Source: an uncultured Rivibacter sp.
GTDB taxonomy: Bacteria > Pseudomonadota > Gammaproteobacteria > Burkholderiales > Burkholderiaceae
DNA: 27,330 bases
Assembly (NCBI GenBank): GCA_946481025.1
Contig: CAMLNA010000050.1
Coordinates: 1-27,330, forward strand
Reading direction: 5' to 3'
Part shown: positions 16,736 to 24,804 of the stretch, piece by piece
How the letters are laid out: every line of letters begins with the position of its first letter
Position numbering within the stretch: the first letter of the stretch is position 1
Made by a program: the position numbers and the translations under genes
The notes under the pieces: model-generated
What the model saw: only the letters and a program-made list of their open reading frames with translations
The model's database searches: none
Told to the model about the DNA's origin: nothing

Positions 16736-16745
16736 CCTATTACAA
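16717..16745 (-). promoter_or_regulatory. Sigma-70-type promoter for the DUF6502-DUF5666 operon
   Basis: On the minus strand, TTGTAA (plus 16740-16745; 4 of 6 to TTGACA) is followed after exactly 17 bases by AATAAT (plus 16717-16722; 5 of 6 to TATAAT). Transcription would begin near 16710, about 17 bases before the ATG at 16693. This is one of the few AT-rich patches in the window. Confidence 0.5.
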
Positions 16746-16821
16746 AGCTTGACATCGCCCAAGTTGGCGGCAAGTGGTCAGCAGTCGTGAGGAATTTGTG
16801 AAAAATTTCTTGGGAAACCCT

Positions 16822-16850
16822 CTTGAATGCACGGGCAAGGCCCTCAGGTA
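16822..16850 (+). promoter_or_regulatory. Candidate sigma-32 (heat-shock) promoter for grpE
   Basis: CTTGAA at 16822-16827, preceded by ccct, matches the sigma-32 -35 consensus. Thirteen bases later, ccctcaggta (16841-16850) partly matches the -10 consensus CCCCATnTA. The start site would fall about 20 bases before the grpE ATG. The -35 is good, the -10 imperfect. No CIRCE element is present. Confidence 0.4.
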
Positions 16851-16876
16851 GCGCCCGATCGAAATGGATGCCGGAC

Positions 16877-17413
16877 ATGTCAGACGCACAAAATCCCCAA
16901 ACGAATCAACAAGTTGCACCCGGAGCAGAAGGACAGGAGAACGCCGCGCCGCAAGCTGCGCCGGCTGATCGCCTGGCCGAACTCGAGGCCAAACATGCCG
17001 AGGTGGCAGACGCCTACCTGCGCGCCAAGGCCGAGGTCGAGAACATGCGCCGCCGCGCCGACGAGGAAGTCGCCAAGGCTCGCAAGTTTGCCGTGGAAAG
17101 CTTCGCGGAGAGCCTGTTGCCGGTGAAGGACAGCCTGGAGGCCGCGCTGGCCATCCAGAACGCCACCAACGAGCAGCTGCTCGAAGGCACCCATGCCACG
17201 TTGCGCCAACTCGGCGCCGCGCTCGAGCGCAACAAGGTGGTCGAGGTCAACCCGCCGGCCGGCACGAAGTTCGACCCGCACCAGCACCAGGCCATCAGCA
17301 TGGTGCCCGCCGAGCAGGAGGCCAACACGGTGGTGGCCGTGCTGCAGAAGGGCTACCTGATCGCCGACCGTGTGCTGCGCCCCGCCCTCGTGACGGTGGC
17401 CGCCCCGAAGTGA
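16877..17413 (+). CDS. grpE: Nucleotide exchange factor GrpE
   Basis: GrpE is the cytoplasmic dimer that releases ADP from DnaK and resets the chaperone cycle. The 178-residue product has a disordered, Gln/Ala/Pro-rich N-terminus (about 1-35), a long coiled-coil helix (about 36-90, [28 protein letters not shown]...), a four-helix dimer region (about 90-125) and the C-terminal beta wing that contacts DnaK ([12 protein letters not shown], then [23 protein letters not shown]). I start at ATG 16877 (MSDAQ); ATG 16868 and a start at 16823 are also in frame, but the latter would overlap the predicted -35 box. dnaK follows after 114 bp. Confidence 0.95.
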   Translation: MSDAQNPQTNQQVAPGAEGQENAAPQAAPADRLAELEAKHAEVADAYLRAKAEVENMRRRADEEVAKARKFAVESFAESLLPVKDSLEAALAIQNATNEQLLEGTHATLRQLGAALERNKVVEVNPPAGTKFDPHQHQAISMVPAEQEANTVVAVLQKGYLIADRVLRPALVTVAAPK

Positions 17414-17430
17414 GCCCCTCGCCGGGTTGA

Positions 17431-17487
17431 TGTGGAGCAAGAGATTTCCACAGCTTCCAGCGCTTGAAATACCGACAGTTATTCACA
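17431..17487 (+). promoter_or_regulatory. Regulatory patch upstream of dnaK: inverted repeat, DnaA-box-like sites, heat-shock-like -35
   Basis: Between grpE and dnaK there are: a perfect 6-bp inverted repeat TGTGGA-N10-TCCACA (17431-17436 and 17447-17452); ATTTCCACA (17444-17452), one mismatch from the relaxed DnaA box TTWTNCACA; TTATTCACA (17479-17487), a full match to TTATNCACA; and CTTGAAA (17463-17469), a sigma-32-like -35 without a good -10. Whether dnaK has its own promoter here is uncertain. Confidence 0.35.
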
Positions 17488-17527
17488 ACTAGACGACAAC
17501 CAAATCCGGTCTCAAGGAGTACAGAAC

Positions 17528-19483
17528 ATGGGCAAGATCATTGGCATCGACCTGGGCACCACGAACTCGTGCGTGGCCATCATGGAAGGCAACAACACCA
17601 AGGTCATCGAGAACAGCGAGGGCGCGCGCACCACGCCTTCGATCGTGGCCTACCAGGAAGACGGCGAGATCCTCGTCGGCGCCTCCGCCAAGCGCCAGGC
17701 CGTCACCAACCCCAGGCACACGTTCTACGCGGTGAAGCGCCTGATCGGCCGCAAGTTCACCGAGAAGGAAGTGCAGAAGGACATCGACCTGATGCCCTAC
17801 AAGATCGTCGCGGCCGACAACGGCGATGCATGGGTCGAGGAACGCGGCAAGAAGCTCGCGCCGCCCCAGGTGAGCGCCGAAGTGCTGCGCAAGATGAAGA
17901 AGACCGCCGAGGACTACCTCGGCGAAGAAGTGACCGAGGCCGTGATCACGGTGCCCGCCTACTTCAACGACTCGCAGCGTCAGGCCACCAAGGATGCCGG
18001 CCGCATCGCCGGTCTCGAGGTCAAGCGCATCATCAACGAGCCCACTGCTGCGGCGCTGGCCTTCGGCCTCGACAAGCACGGCAAGGGCGACCGCAAGATC
18101 GCGGTGTTCGACCTGGGCGGCGGCACGTTCGACATCTCGATCATCGAGATCGCCGACGTGGACGGCGAGAAGCAGTTCGAAGTGCTGTCGACCAACGGCG
18201 ACACCTTCCTGGGTGGCGAGGACTTCGACCAGCGCATCATCGACTACATCATCAGCGAGTTCAAAAAGGAACAGGGCGTCGACCTGTCGAAGGACGTGCT
18301 CGCGCTGCAGCGACTGAAGGAAGCCGCAGAGAAGGCCAAGATCGAGCTGTCGAACAGCACGCAGACCGACATCAACCTGCCCTACATCACCGCCGATGCG
18401 TCGGGTCCGAAGCACCTGAACCTCAAGCTCACGCGCGCCAAGCTCGAAGCACTGGTCGAGGACCTGATCGAGCGCACGATGAAGCCGTGCGAGATCGCCA
18501 TCAAGGACGCCGGCGTGCGCGTGGGCGAGATCGACGACGTGATCCTGGTGGGCGGCCAGACCCGCATGCCCAAGGTGCAGGAGAAGGTCAAGGAGTTCTT
18601 CGGCAAGGAGCCGCGCAAGGACGTCAACCCTGACGAAGCCGTCGCCGTGGGCGCTGCCATCCAGGGCCAGGTGCTGGGCGGCGAGCGCAAGGACGTGCTG
18701 CTGCTCGACGTGACCCCGCTGTCGCTGGGCATCGAGACGCTGGGCGGCGTGATGACCAAGATGATCACGAAGAACACCACGATCCCGACGAAGTTCTCGC
18801 AGACCTTCTCGACCGCCGACGACAACCAGCCGGCCGTGACGATCAAGGTGTTCCAGGGCGAGCGCGAGATGGCCTCGGGCAACAAGCTGCTGGGCGAGTT
18901 CAACCTCGAAGGCATCCCGCCGGCACCCCGCGGCACGCCGCAGATCGAAGTGACCTTCGACATCGACGCCAACGGCATCCTGCACGTGGGCGCCAAGGAC
19001 AAGGCCACCGGCAAGGAAAACAAGATCACCATCAAGGCGAACTCGGGCCTGAGCGAAGACGAGATCCAGAACATGGTGAAGGACGCCGAGCTCAACGCGG
19101 CTGAAGACAAGAAGAAGCTCGAGCTGGTGCAGGCCAAGAACCAGGCCGACGCCATGGTGCACAGCGTGCGCAAGAGCCTCACCGAATACGGCGAGAAGCT
19201 CGAGGCTGCCGAGAAGGAAAAGATCGAAGCCGCGATCAAGGACGTGGAAGAAGCCCTGAAGGGCGACGACAAGGCCGCGATCGAAGGCAAGACCGAAGCG
19301 CTGATGGCCGCAAGCCAGAAGCTCGGCGAGAAGATGTACGCCGACATGCAGGCTGCCCAAGGCGCGGCCGGTGCAGCGGCCGGCGCGGCGCCGGGCGGCG
19401 ACGAAGCCCCGAAGTCCGAGGCCAAGCCGGCCGACGACAACGTGGTCGACGCCGAGTTCAAGGAAGTGAAGGACAAGAAGTAA
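17528..19483 (+). CDS. dnaK: Hsp70 chaperone DnaK
   Basis: DnaK is the ATP-dependent cytoplasmic chaperone that binds exposed hydrophobic peptide segments, with DnaJ and GrpE as co-chaperones. The 651-residue product has the ATPase domain (about 1-385) with phosphate loops [13 protein letters not shown] (about 5-17) and [13 protein letters not shown] (about 195-207) and the [11 protein letters not shown] adenosine motif (near 344-354). The interdomain linker [13 protein letters not shown] lies near 392-404, followed by the substrate-binding beta domain and helical lid, an Ala/Gly-rich stretch and the acidic tail [12 protein letters not shown]. Length is slightly above E. coli (638), as usual in this order. 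A strong ribosome binding site (aaggag, 17514-17519) sits 8 bases before ATG 17528. Confidence 0.98.
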   Translation: MGKIIGIDLGTTNSCVAIMEGNNTKVIENSEGARTTPSIVAYQEDGEILVGASAKRQAVTNPRHTFYAVKRLIGRKFTEKEVQKDIDLMPYKIVAADNGDAWVEERGKKLAPPQVSAEVLRKMKKTAEDYLGEEVTEAVITVPAYFNDSQRQATKDAGRIAGLEVKRIINEPTAAALAFGLDKHGKGDRKIAVFDLGGGTFDISIIEIADVDGEKQFEVLSTNGDTFLGGEDFDQRIIDYIISEFKKEQGVDLSKDVLALQRLKEAAEKAKIELSNSTQTDINLPYITADASGPKHLNLKLTRAKLEALVEDLIERTMKPCEIAIKDAGVRVGEIDDVILVGGQTRMPKVQEKVKEFFGKEPRKDVNPDEAVAVGAAIQGQVLGGERKDVLLLDVTPLSLGIETLGGVMTKMITKNTTIPTKFSQTFSTADDNQPAVTIKVFQGEREMASGNKLLGEFNLEGIPPAPRGTPQIEVTFDIDANGILHVGAKDKATGKENKITIKANSGLSEDEIQNMVKDAELNAAEDKKKLELVQAKNQADAMVHSVRKSLTEYGEKLEAAEKEKIEAAIKDVEEALKGDDKAAIEGKTEALMAASQKLGEKMYADMQAAQGAAGAAAGAAPGGDEAPKSEAKPADDNVVDAEFKEVKDKK

Positions 19484-19512
19484 ACGAACGCTTGAGCCCA
19501 CCGTTGTGAGCC

Positions 19513-19553
19513 ACCCCCGTGAGCACCCATGCGCACGGGGGGTTTGCGTTTAG
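19513..19553 (+). terminator. Hairpin between dnaK and dnaJ, weak terminator or attenuator
   Basis: An 8-bp GC stem (cccccgtg, 19514-19521, with cacggggg, 19534-19541) with a 12-base loop is followed by a broken T tract (tttgcgttta). It lies in the 82-base gap before dnaJ (19566), so partial termination would lower dnaJ expression relative to dnaK. Confidence 0.5.
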
Positions 19554-19565
19554 AGGGCAACCCAC

Positions 19566-20720
19566 ATGGCAAAGCGTGACTACTACGAGATCCTCGGCGT
19601 CGCCAAGAACGCGAGTGACGAGGACATCAAGAAGGCTTATCGCAAGCTGGCGATGAAGCATCACCCTGACCGTAACCAGGGTGACGATGCGAAAAAGGCG
19701 GAAGAGAAGTTCAAGGAGGCCAAAGAGGCCTACGAGATGCTCTCCGACGCGAAGAAGCGAGCGGCCTACGACCAGTACGGCCATGCAGGCGTGGACCCGA
19801 ACATGGGGGCCGGCGGTTTCCGCGGCGGGCCCGAGGGCTTCGGCGGCTTCGCAGAAGCCTTCGGCGACATCTTCGGAGACATCTTCGGCGGTGCCCAGGG
19901 CGGCGGCCGCCGCGGCGGTGGCGGCGGTCCGCAGGTCTATCGCGGCAGCGACCTGTCGTACGCGATGGAGATCACGCTCGAGGAAGCCGCCAACGGCAAG
20001 GAAACGCAGATCCGCATCCCGAGCTGGAGCGAATGCGAGACCTGCCACGGCTCCGGGGCCAAGCCCGGCACCAGCGCCAAGACCTGCCCGAGCTGCCACG
20101 GCTCGGGCACGGTGCACCTGCGGCAAGGCTTCTTCTCGATCCAGCAGACCTGCCCGCATTGCCACGGCAGCGGCAAGATCATTCCGGAGCCCTGCACCAC
20201 CTGCAACGGCCAGGGCCGCGTGAAGCAGAACAAGACGCTGGAGGTGAAGATCCCCGCCGGCATCAACGAAGGCATGCGCATCCGCTCGGCCGGCAACGGC
20301 GAGCCGGGCATGAACGGCGGGCCGCCCGGGGACCTCTACATCGAGATCCGCATCCGGCAGCACGACATCTTCGAGCGCGACGGCGACGACCTGCATTGCA
20401 CGGTGCCGGTCAGCATCACGCTGGCAGCGCTGGGCGGCCCGATCGAGGTGCCGACGCTTTCAGGCAAGGCCGAGATCGACCTGCCCGAGGGCACGCAGCA
20501 CGGCAAGACGTTCCGGCTGCGAGGCAAGGGCATCAAGGGTGTGCGCTCCACCTACCCCGGCGACCTGTATTGCCATGTGGCGGTGGAGACGCCGGTCAAG
20601 CTCACCGAACACCAGCGCAAGCTGATGAAGGAGCTCGACGAATCGCTCAAGAAGGGTGGCGAACGCCACTCGCCCAATGCCAAGAGCTGGACGGACCGGG
20701 TGAAAGACCTGTTCAAGTAG
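19566..20720 (+). CDS. dnaJ: Hsp40 co-chaperone DnaJ
   Basis: DnaJ delivers unfolded clients to DnaK and stimulates its ATPase. The 384-residue product has the J domain (about 1-70) with HPD at about residues 33-35, a Gly/Phe-rich linker (about 78-122, with [11 protein letters not shown]), a zinc-finger region with four complete CxxCxGxG repeats ([32 protein letters not shown]; about 157-223), and two C-terminal client-binding domains. All eight zinc cysteines are present, so it is a full type I DnaJ. It follows dnaK by 82 bp containing a weak terminator-like hairpin, and a strong terminator stands after its stop, closing the chaperone cluster. Confidence 0.98.
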   Translation: MAKRDYYEILGVAKNASDEDIKKAYRKLAMKHHPDRNQGDDAKKAEEKFKEAKEAYEMLSDAKKRAAYDQYGHAGVDPNMGAGGFRGGPEGFGGFAEAFGDIFGDIFGGAQGGGRRGGGGGPQVYRGSDLSYAMEITLEEAANGKETQIRIPSWSECETCHGSGAKPGTSAKTCPSCHGSGTVHLRQGFFSIQQTCPHCHGSGKIIPEPCTTCNGQGRVKQNKTLEVKIPAGINEGMRIRSAGNGEPGMNGGPPGDLYIEIRIRQHDIFERDGDDLHCTVPVSITLAALGGPIEVPTLSGKAEIDLPEGTQHGKTFRLRGKGIKGVRSTYPGDLYCHVAVETPVKLTEHQRKLMKELDESLKKGGERHSPNAKSWTDRVKDLFK

Positions 20721-20751
20721 TCGGCAAGTTCTACCGACCGCTCCTCCCCCC

Positions 20752-20779
20752 AAAGGGCGCCCTGCAAGGCGCCCTTTTT
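20752..20779 (+). terminator. Rho-independent terminator after dnaJ
   Basis: A perfect 10-bp stem (aaagggcgcc, 20752-20761, with ggcgcccttt, 20768-20777), a 6-base loop (ctgcaa) and a run of five T. It ends the grpE-dnaK-dnaJ cluster 31 bases after the dnaJ stop. Confidence 0.9.
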
Positions 20780-20908
20780 CGTGAAAGCTTGCTTGCCTTT
20801 TCGCCCGAAACGGCCGATACAGCGCAACGGGCATTTCATTTGCCGATCGCTACCAGAGCCCTCCGCAGAGCGGGCAGGCATCGACAGCACAGCACACAGG
20901 GAGGACGC

Positions 20909-20986
20909 ATGCCACCGCAATCGCCGCCGCTCATCGCTCCACAGCCATCGGCCTTCGCCGGAAGGAGGTGTCATGCGCCTGCTTGA
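20909..20986 (+). CDS. Candidate small ORF or leader peptide, 25 residues
   Basis: ATG 20909 follows a strong ribosome binding site (gggagga, 20899-20905) and opens a 25-codon frame rich in proline in its first half (six Pro in the first 13 residues, starting MPPQSPPLIAP) and with basic residues near the end (GRRCH). It stops at TGA 20984-20986, inside the response-regulator gene that starts at 20973, a 14-base overlap in another frame. The ribosome binding site of the downstream gene lies within it, so coupling or proline-stall control is possible. No homology is recognised; codon evidence at this length is weak. Confidence 0.35.
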   Translation: MPPQSPPLIAPQPSAFAGRRCHAPA

Positions 20987-22613
20987 CGCCGACATCCAGC
21001 GCTCCAGCGCCCTCGTGGTCGATCCGAACCCGACGTCGCGCAGCATCCTCGCGGCGATGTTGCGCGACTGCGGCGTCGGCAACATCACCCAGACCAGCAA
21101 GGTGCCCGACGCCAGGCGCCTGCTCGAGGCCAGGCGCTTCGACATCGTGCTGTGCGAATACCACTTCGAGGGCGATCCGATGACCGGCCAGGACCTGATG
21201 GCCGACCTGCGGCTCGCGCAGCTGCTGCCGCTGTCCACTGTCGTCGTGATGATTTCCGGCGAGTCCGTCTACGGCAAGGTGGCCGAGGCCGCCGAGGCAG
21301 CGCTGGATGCCTACATCATCAAGCCGCACACCGAGCAGGCCCTGCTCGACCGGCTGGTGCAGGCGCGGCAGCGCAAGCGGGCCCTGAAGGAGATCATCGA
21401 CAAGGTCGAGCAGAACCAGCTGATCGACGCTGCCGAGCTGTGCCAGGTGCGTTTCGACACCCGCGGCGCCGCCTGGCTGCAGGCGGCCCGCATCGGCGCC
21501 GAGCTGTGGCTCAAGGTCGGCAAGCCGCATGCGTCGCAGGTCATGTTCGAGGCGATCCTGCGCAGCGGCGCACTGCCCTGGGCAAGGCTGGGCATCGCGC
21601 GTTCGCAATACGAGGCGGGCGCCGTGCTGCAGTCGCGCCGCACGCTCGAAAGCCTGCTCGGCGAACAACCCGGCTATGCCGACGCCTACGACGTGATGGG
21701 CCGCGTGCTGCTCGACCAGAACGAGCCGGAGCAGGCGGTGGATTCGTTGCGCCGCGCCTGCACCATCACGCCCGGCTGCGTGGCGCGGCTGGTGAAGTTC
21801 GGGCTGCTGGCCTTCTACTACGGCGAGCCGAGCGAGGCCTCCGACGCGCTGCAGCGCGCCGCCCGACTGGGCCTGACCTCGCGCACCTACGACCTGCAGG
21901 GCCTGGTGTTGCTGGCCGCGCTGCAGTTCGACCGCTCGGACACCCGGGGGCTCACCCATTCGCTCGAGGCGATGTCCAAGGCCCGGGAGCAGCAACGCCA
22001 GAGCGCGCGGCTGAGAAGGTTCGAAACGGTGATCAGCGTGTTCAAGGCCCAGGTGGAACGGCGTGTGCCGGACGCGGTGCTGCAGACCCGCGCGATGCTC
22101 AACGAGCTGCAGGACCCCGACTTCGAGTTCGAGGCCGCCTGCAACCTGATGATGATGATCGCGCGCATGTACCGCAGCGAAGTGCGGCTCGACGACGTCG
22201 ACCATTTCCTGTCGATCCTGGCGCGGCGCTTCGCCGTCTCGCACACCACGGCCGAGCTGCTGGTGCGCGCGACGCTCGGCCAGTCGATGTTCGAGCAGAT
22301 CGTGCGCAACGAGTACGCGAGGATCTGCACCCAGGCCGAAGAGGCCGTCTCGCACACCGTGAGCGGCCAGCCGCGCGAAGCCGTGCTGCAGCTGCTGGCC
22401 GCAGCCGAGCAGTCGCTCAACGCCAAGCTCATCGACCTGGCGCTGCACACACTGGACCGCCACCACAAGTCGATCAAGGATGCGCTGGCCCTGCAGCAGC
22501 GTGCCAAGGCCTTGCACGAGCGCTACCGCAGCTACGGCACGCAGGTGCACCTCACCAAGTCGGACGACCCGCGCACCCTCACCGCAGCAGCCAAGGCGAC
22601 CCCGGCGGCCTGA
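20973..22613 (+). CDS. Response regulator with receiver domain and TPR-like C-terminal region
   Basis: The 546-residue cytoplasmic protein has an N-terminal receiver domain (about 10-135) and a long helical region with TPR-like repeats (about 160-300: QVMFEAILRSGALPWARLGIARSQYE, YADAYDVMGRVLLDQNEPEQAVDSLRRA and following), then more helices and a basic C-terminus. In the receiver, Asp17 and Lys117 (IIKPH) are present, but the phosphoacceptor position holds Glu62 (IVLCEYHF) instead of Asp, so normal phosphorylation is unlikely. There is no DNA-binding or enzymatic output domain, which suggests a protein-interaction role. I start at ATG 20973 because of the excellent ribosome binding site ggaaggaggtg (20960-20970). 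A small proline-rich ORF overlaps the start. It converges on the radical SAM gene, seven bases beyond its stop. Confidence 0.85.
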   Translation: MRLLDADIQRSSALVVDPNPTSRSILAAMLRDCGVGNITQTSKVPDARRLLEARRFDIVLCEYHFEGDPMTGQDLMADLRLAQLLPLSTVVVMISGESVYGKVAEAAEAALDAYIIKPHTEQALLDRLVQARQRKRALKEIIDKVEQNQLIDAAELCQVRFDTRGAAWLQAARIGAELWLKVGKPHASQVMFEAILRSGALPWARLGIARSQYEAGAVLQSRRTLESLLGEQPGYADAYDVMGRVLLDQNEPEQAVDSLRRACTITPGCVARLVKFGLLAFYYGEPSEASDALQRAARLGLTSRTYDLQGLVLLAALQFDRSDTRGLTHSLEAMSKAREQQRQSARLRRFETVISVFKAQVERRVPDAVLQTRAMLNELQDPDFEFEAACNLMMMIARMYRSEVRLDDVDHFLSILARRFAVSHTTAELLVRATLGQSMFEQIVRNEYARICTQAEEAVSHTVSGQPREAVLQLLAAAEQSLNAKLIDLALHTLDRHHKSIKDALALQQRAKALHERYRSYGTQVHLTKSDDPRTLTAAAKATPAA

Positions 22614-22619
22614 GCCGGT

Positions 22620-23738
22620 TCAGAACAGCGCCCCCTGTCCCGGCGGCTCGGGCGGCCTGAAGCGGCTGCTGTCGAGTTCGTAGCGGGTACTCTTGCGACC
22701 GTGGCGCGCCCGGGCCTTTTCGATGCGCTGGCGAATCAGCGCCGACCACAGGCCGTCGCCCTTCATGCGCGAAGCGAAGTCGGCGTCGTAGTCCTTGCCG
22801 TGCCGCATGTCGCGGATGCGCGCCATCACCCGCTCGGCCCGCTGCGGAAAGTGCTGGGCCAGCCACTGGTGGAACAGCGGCGCCACCTCCCAGGGCAGGC
22901 GCACCACCGTCCAGTGGATCGAACTGGCGCCGGCTTCGCAGGCCGCATCGACGATGCGTTCGATCTCGGGCTCGTTGATGAACGGGATGATGGGGGCCAC
23001 GTTCACGCCCACCGGAATGCCCGCCTCGCTGAGCCGGCGCACGGTCTGCAGGCGCCGGTGCGGCGCCGCCGCGCGCGGCTCCATGATGCGGGAGAGCTCC
23101 GAGTCGAGCGACGTGATGCTCACGAACACCGCCGCCTGCGAACGCTGCGATGCCGGCGCGATGAGGTCGATGTCGCGCTCGACGCCCGAGGACTTGGTGA
23201 CGATGGTGAACGGATGCTCGCACTGCACCAGCAGCTCCAGCACGGCGCGGGTGAGGCCCAGCTTGCGCTCGATGGGCTGGTAGCAGTCGGTGGCGGCGCC
23301 CAGGTTGATGGCGCTGGGCACGTAGGAGCGCTTGCGCAGCTCATCGGCCAGCCGCTCGGCGGCATTCACCTTGGCGACGATCTTGGTTTCGAAATCGAGG
23401 CCGGGCGAAAGGTTGAGGTAGCTGTGCGTGGGCCGGGCGTAGCAGTAGATGCAGCCGTGCTCGCAGCCGCGATACGGGTTGACCGAATGCTCGAAGGGAA
23501 TGTCCGGCGACTCGTTGCTCGAGATGATGGACTTGACCCGCTCTTCGATGATCTGGGTGGCCGGCGGCAGGTGCTCTTCGGCCACGAGCTGGTCTTCGGT
23601 GCCCCAGCCGTCGTCGAAGGCCTCGCGCTCGTCGAGCGAGAAGCGGTGCGGCATGGCCCAGGTCATGCCGCGGCCCTTCACCGCCTCGACGGGGTGGACC
23701 GGCTGCTTGACGATGGGCGGGAACTTCGAGCGGGGCAT
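22620..23738 (-). CDS. PA0069-family radical SAM protein (SplB-like)
   Basis: The 372-residue product has the radical SAM iron-sulphur motif CEHGCIYCY, with Cys92, Cys96 and Cys99 as cluster ligands, in a segment reading NPYRGCEHGCIYCYARPTH. The family is distantly related to spore photoproduct lyase; its substrate is not established. The KGRG motif (residues 21-24) before the radical SAM barrel is conserved in the family, so the start must lie upstream of Met25, which supports ATG 23738. That start has no Shine-Dalgarno sequence and lies inside a long palindrome carrying a perfect LexA box (CTGT-N8-ACAG), so the gene is probably SOS-induced, and repair of DNA or another damaged molecule is a reasonable guess. 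It follows the nitronate monooxygenase-like gene by 91 bp. Confidence 0.9.
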   Translation of the reverse strand: MPRSKFPPIVKQPVHPVEAVKGRGMTWAMPHRFSLDEREAFDDGWGTEDQLVAEEHLPPATQIIEERVKSIISSNESPDIPFEHSVNPYRGCEHGCIYCYARPTHSYLNLSPGLDFETKIVAKVNAAERLADELRKRSYVPSAINLGAATDCYQPIERKLGLTRAVLELLVQCEHPFTIVTKSSGVERDIDLIAPASQRSQAAVFVSITSLDSELSRIMEPRAAAPHRRLQTVRRLSEAGIPVGVNVAPIIPFINEPEIERIVDAACEAGASSIHWTVVRLPWEVAPLFHQWLAQHFPQRAERVMARIRDMRHGKDYDADFASRMKGDGLWSALIRQRIEKARARHGRKSTRYELDSSRFRPPEPPGQGALF

Positions 23739-23768
23739 ACTGTATTTTTATACAGTATGCCCCGCTCG
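23727..23768. promoter_or_regulatory. LexA (SOS) box within a 19-bp-arm palindrome
   Basis: Bases 23740-23755 read CTGT-ATTTTTAT-ACAG, a perfect match to the LexA consensus CTGT-N8-ACAG. The box is the centre of a longer perfect palindrome with arms 23727-23745 and 23750-23768 and a 4-base loop. On the minus strand it contains TATAAA (plus 23747-23752), a plausible -10, and ends over the radical SAM ATG (plus 23736-23738). TTGAAC (plus 23768-23773) lies 15 bases upstream of the -10 as a possible -35. LexA bound here would cover both promoter and start codon. Confidence 0.82.
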
Positions 23769-23829
23769 TTCAAGGCAAGCGAAGCGATCGGCCGGTCGCC
23801 TCGATAGGGCCCCGCGGGCCCGGCCGCCT

Positions 23830-24789
23830 TCAGTGGCCGCAGATCTGCCGCTTGGCCGTCAGGTATTCGTTGCGCAGGCGTTCGATCAGCATGCGCGCCG
23901 GCAGCACTTCCTTGACCGAGCCGATGCCCTGCCCGCAACCCCAGATGTCCTTCCAGGCCTTCTTGGCGCCGCCTTCGCCGCCGAAGTTCATCTGGCTCGG
24001 GTCGCTCACCGGCAGGTTGTCCGGGTCCAGCCCCGAGGCGCGGATGGAGCCGCGCAGGTAGTTGCCGTGCACGCCGGTGAAGAGGTTCGAGTAGACGATG
24101 TCCTCGCTGGAGCTCTCGGTGATCATCTGCTTGTAGCCCTCCACCGCCCTCGCCTCCTCGGTCGCGATGAAGGCCGAGCCGATGTAGGCGAAGTCCGCCC
24201 CCATGGCCTGCGCGGCCAGCACCGCGCGGCCGTTGGCGATGGCGCCCGACAGCGCCAGCGGCCCGTCGAACCACTCGCGGATCTCCTGGACCAGCGCGAA
24301 CGGGCTGGTGGTGCCGGCATGGCCGCCAGCCCCGGCCGCCACCGCGATCAGGCCGTCGGCGCCCTTCTCGATGGCCTTGCGCGCGAACTTGTTGTTGATG
24401 ATGTCGTGCAGCACCACGCCGCCGTAGCTGTGCACCGCATCGTTCACGTCGGTGCGCGCGCCCAGCGAGGTGATCACCACCGGCACCTTGTACTTCACGC
24501 ACAGCGCGAGGTCGTGCTCGAGCCGGTCGTTGCTCTTGTGCACGATCTGGTTGATGGCGAACGGCGCCGCCGGCTTGTCCGGGTGGGCACGGTTGTGCGC
24601 GGCCAGCGTCTCGGTGATCTCGGCCAGCCATTCGTCGAGCTGCTCGGCCGGCCGCGCATTGAGCGCGGGCATGGAGCCGATCACGCCGGCCTTGCATTGC
24701 TCGATGACGAGCTTCGGGTTGCTGATGATGAACAGCGGCGAGCCGATGATGGGCAGCGGCAGGTTCTGCAGGACGGGAGGCAGGGGCAC
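23830..24789 (-). CDS. Nitronate monooxygenase / NAD(P)H-dependent flavin oxidoreductase family
   Basis: The 319-residue cytoplasmic protein is a TIM-barrel FMN enzyme of the nitronate monooxygenase family, which oxidises alkyl nitronates; many members have other substrates. Visible motifs are the N-terminal PIIGSPLFIISNP, the phosphate- and FMN-binding AAGAGGHAGT with His157 as likely catalytic base, and LALSGAIANGRAVLAAQAMGA followed by AYIGSAFIATEEA for FMN phosphate. The start is GTG 24789, supported by a ggag ribosome binding site six bases upstream and the position of the first barrel strand. It follows the acyl-CoA dehydrogenase gene by 15 bases, so the two are cotranscribed, which suggests, but does not prove, a role in the same catabolic route. 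Confidence 0.9.
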   Translation of the reverse strand: MPLPPVLQNLPLPIIGSPLFIISNPKLVIEQCKAGVIGSMPALNARPAEQLDEWLAEITETLAAHNRAHPDKPAAPFAINQIVHKSNDRLEHDLALCVKYKVPVVITSLGARTDVNDAVHSYGGVVLHDIINNKFARKAIEKGADGLIAVAAGAGGHAGTTSPFALVQEIREWFDGPLALSGAIANGRAVLAAQAMGADFAYIGSAFIATEEARAVEGYKQMITESSSEDIVYSNLFTGVHGNYLRGSIRASGLDPDNLPVSDPSQMNFGGEGGAKKAWKDIWGCGQGIGSVKEVLPARMLIERLRNEYLTAKRQICGH

Positions 24790-24804
24790 GTCAATCTCCA
24801 GGGA

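Noticed and set aside
16740..16780. Sigma-70 promoter for grpE from TTGACA at 16749
   Set aside because: The -35 is perfect, but no acceptable -10 occurs 16-18 bases downstream.
16694..17527. CIRCE/HrcA operator near grpE or dnaK
   Set aside because: No TTAGCACTC-N9-GAGTGCTAA-like repeat is present in either upstream region.
17489..19501. 670-codon open frame antisense to dnaK
   Set aside because: It mirrors the codon bias of dnaK in a GC-rich genome, has low-complexity Leu/Val/His-rich sequence with no domain, and lies wholly under an unquestionable gene.
23727..23768. Palindrome as a rho-independent terminator
   Set aside because: No T tract follows the second arm on either strand, and the A/T run is in the loop. 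The perfect LexA consensus at the centre explains it better.
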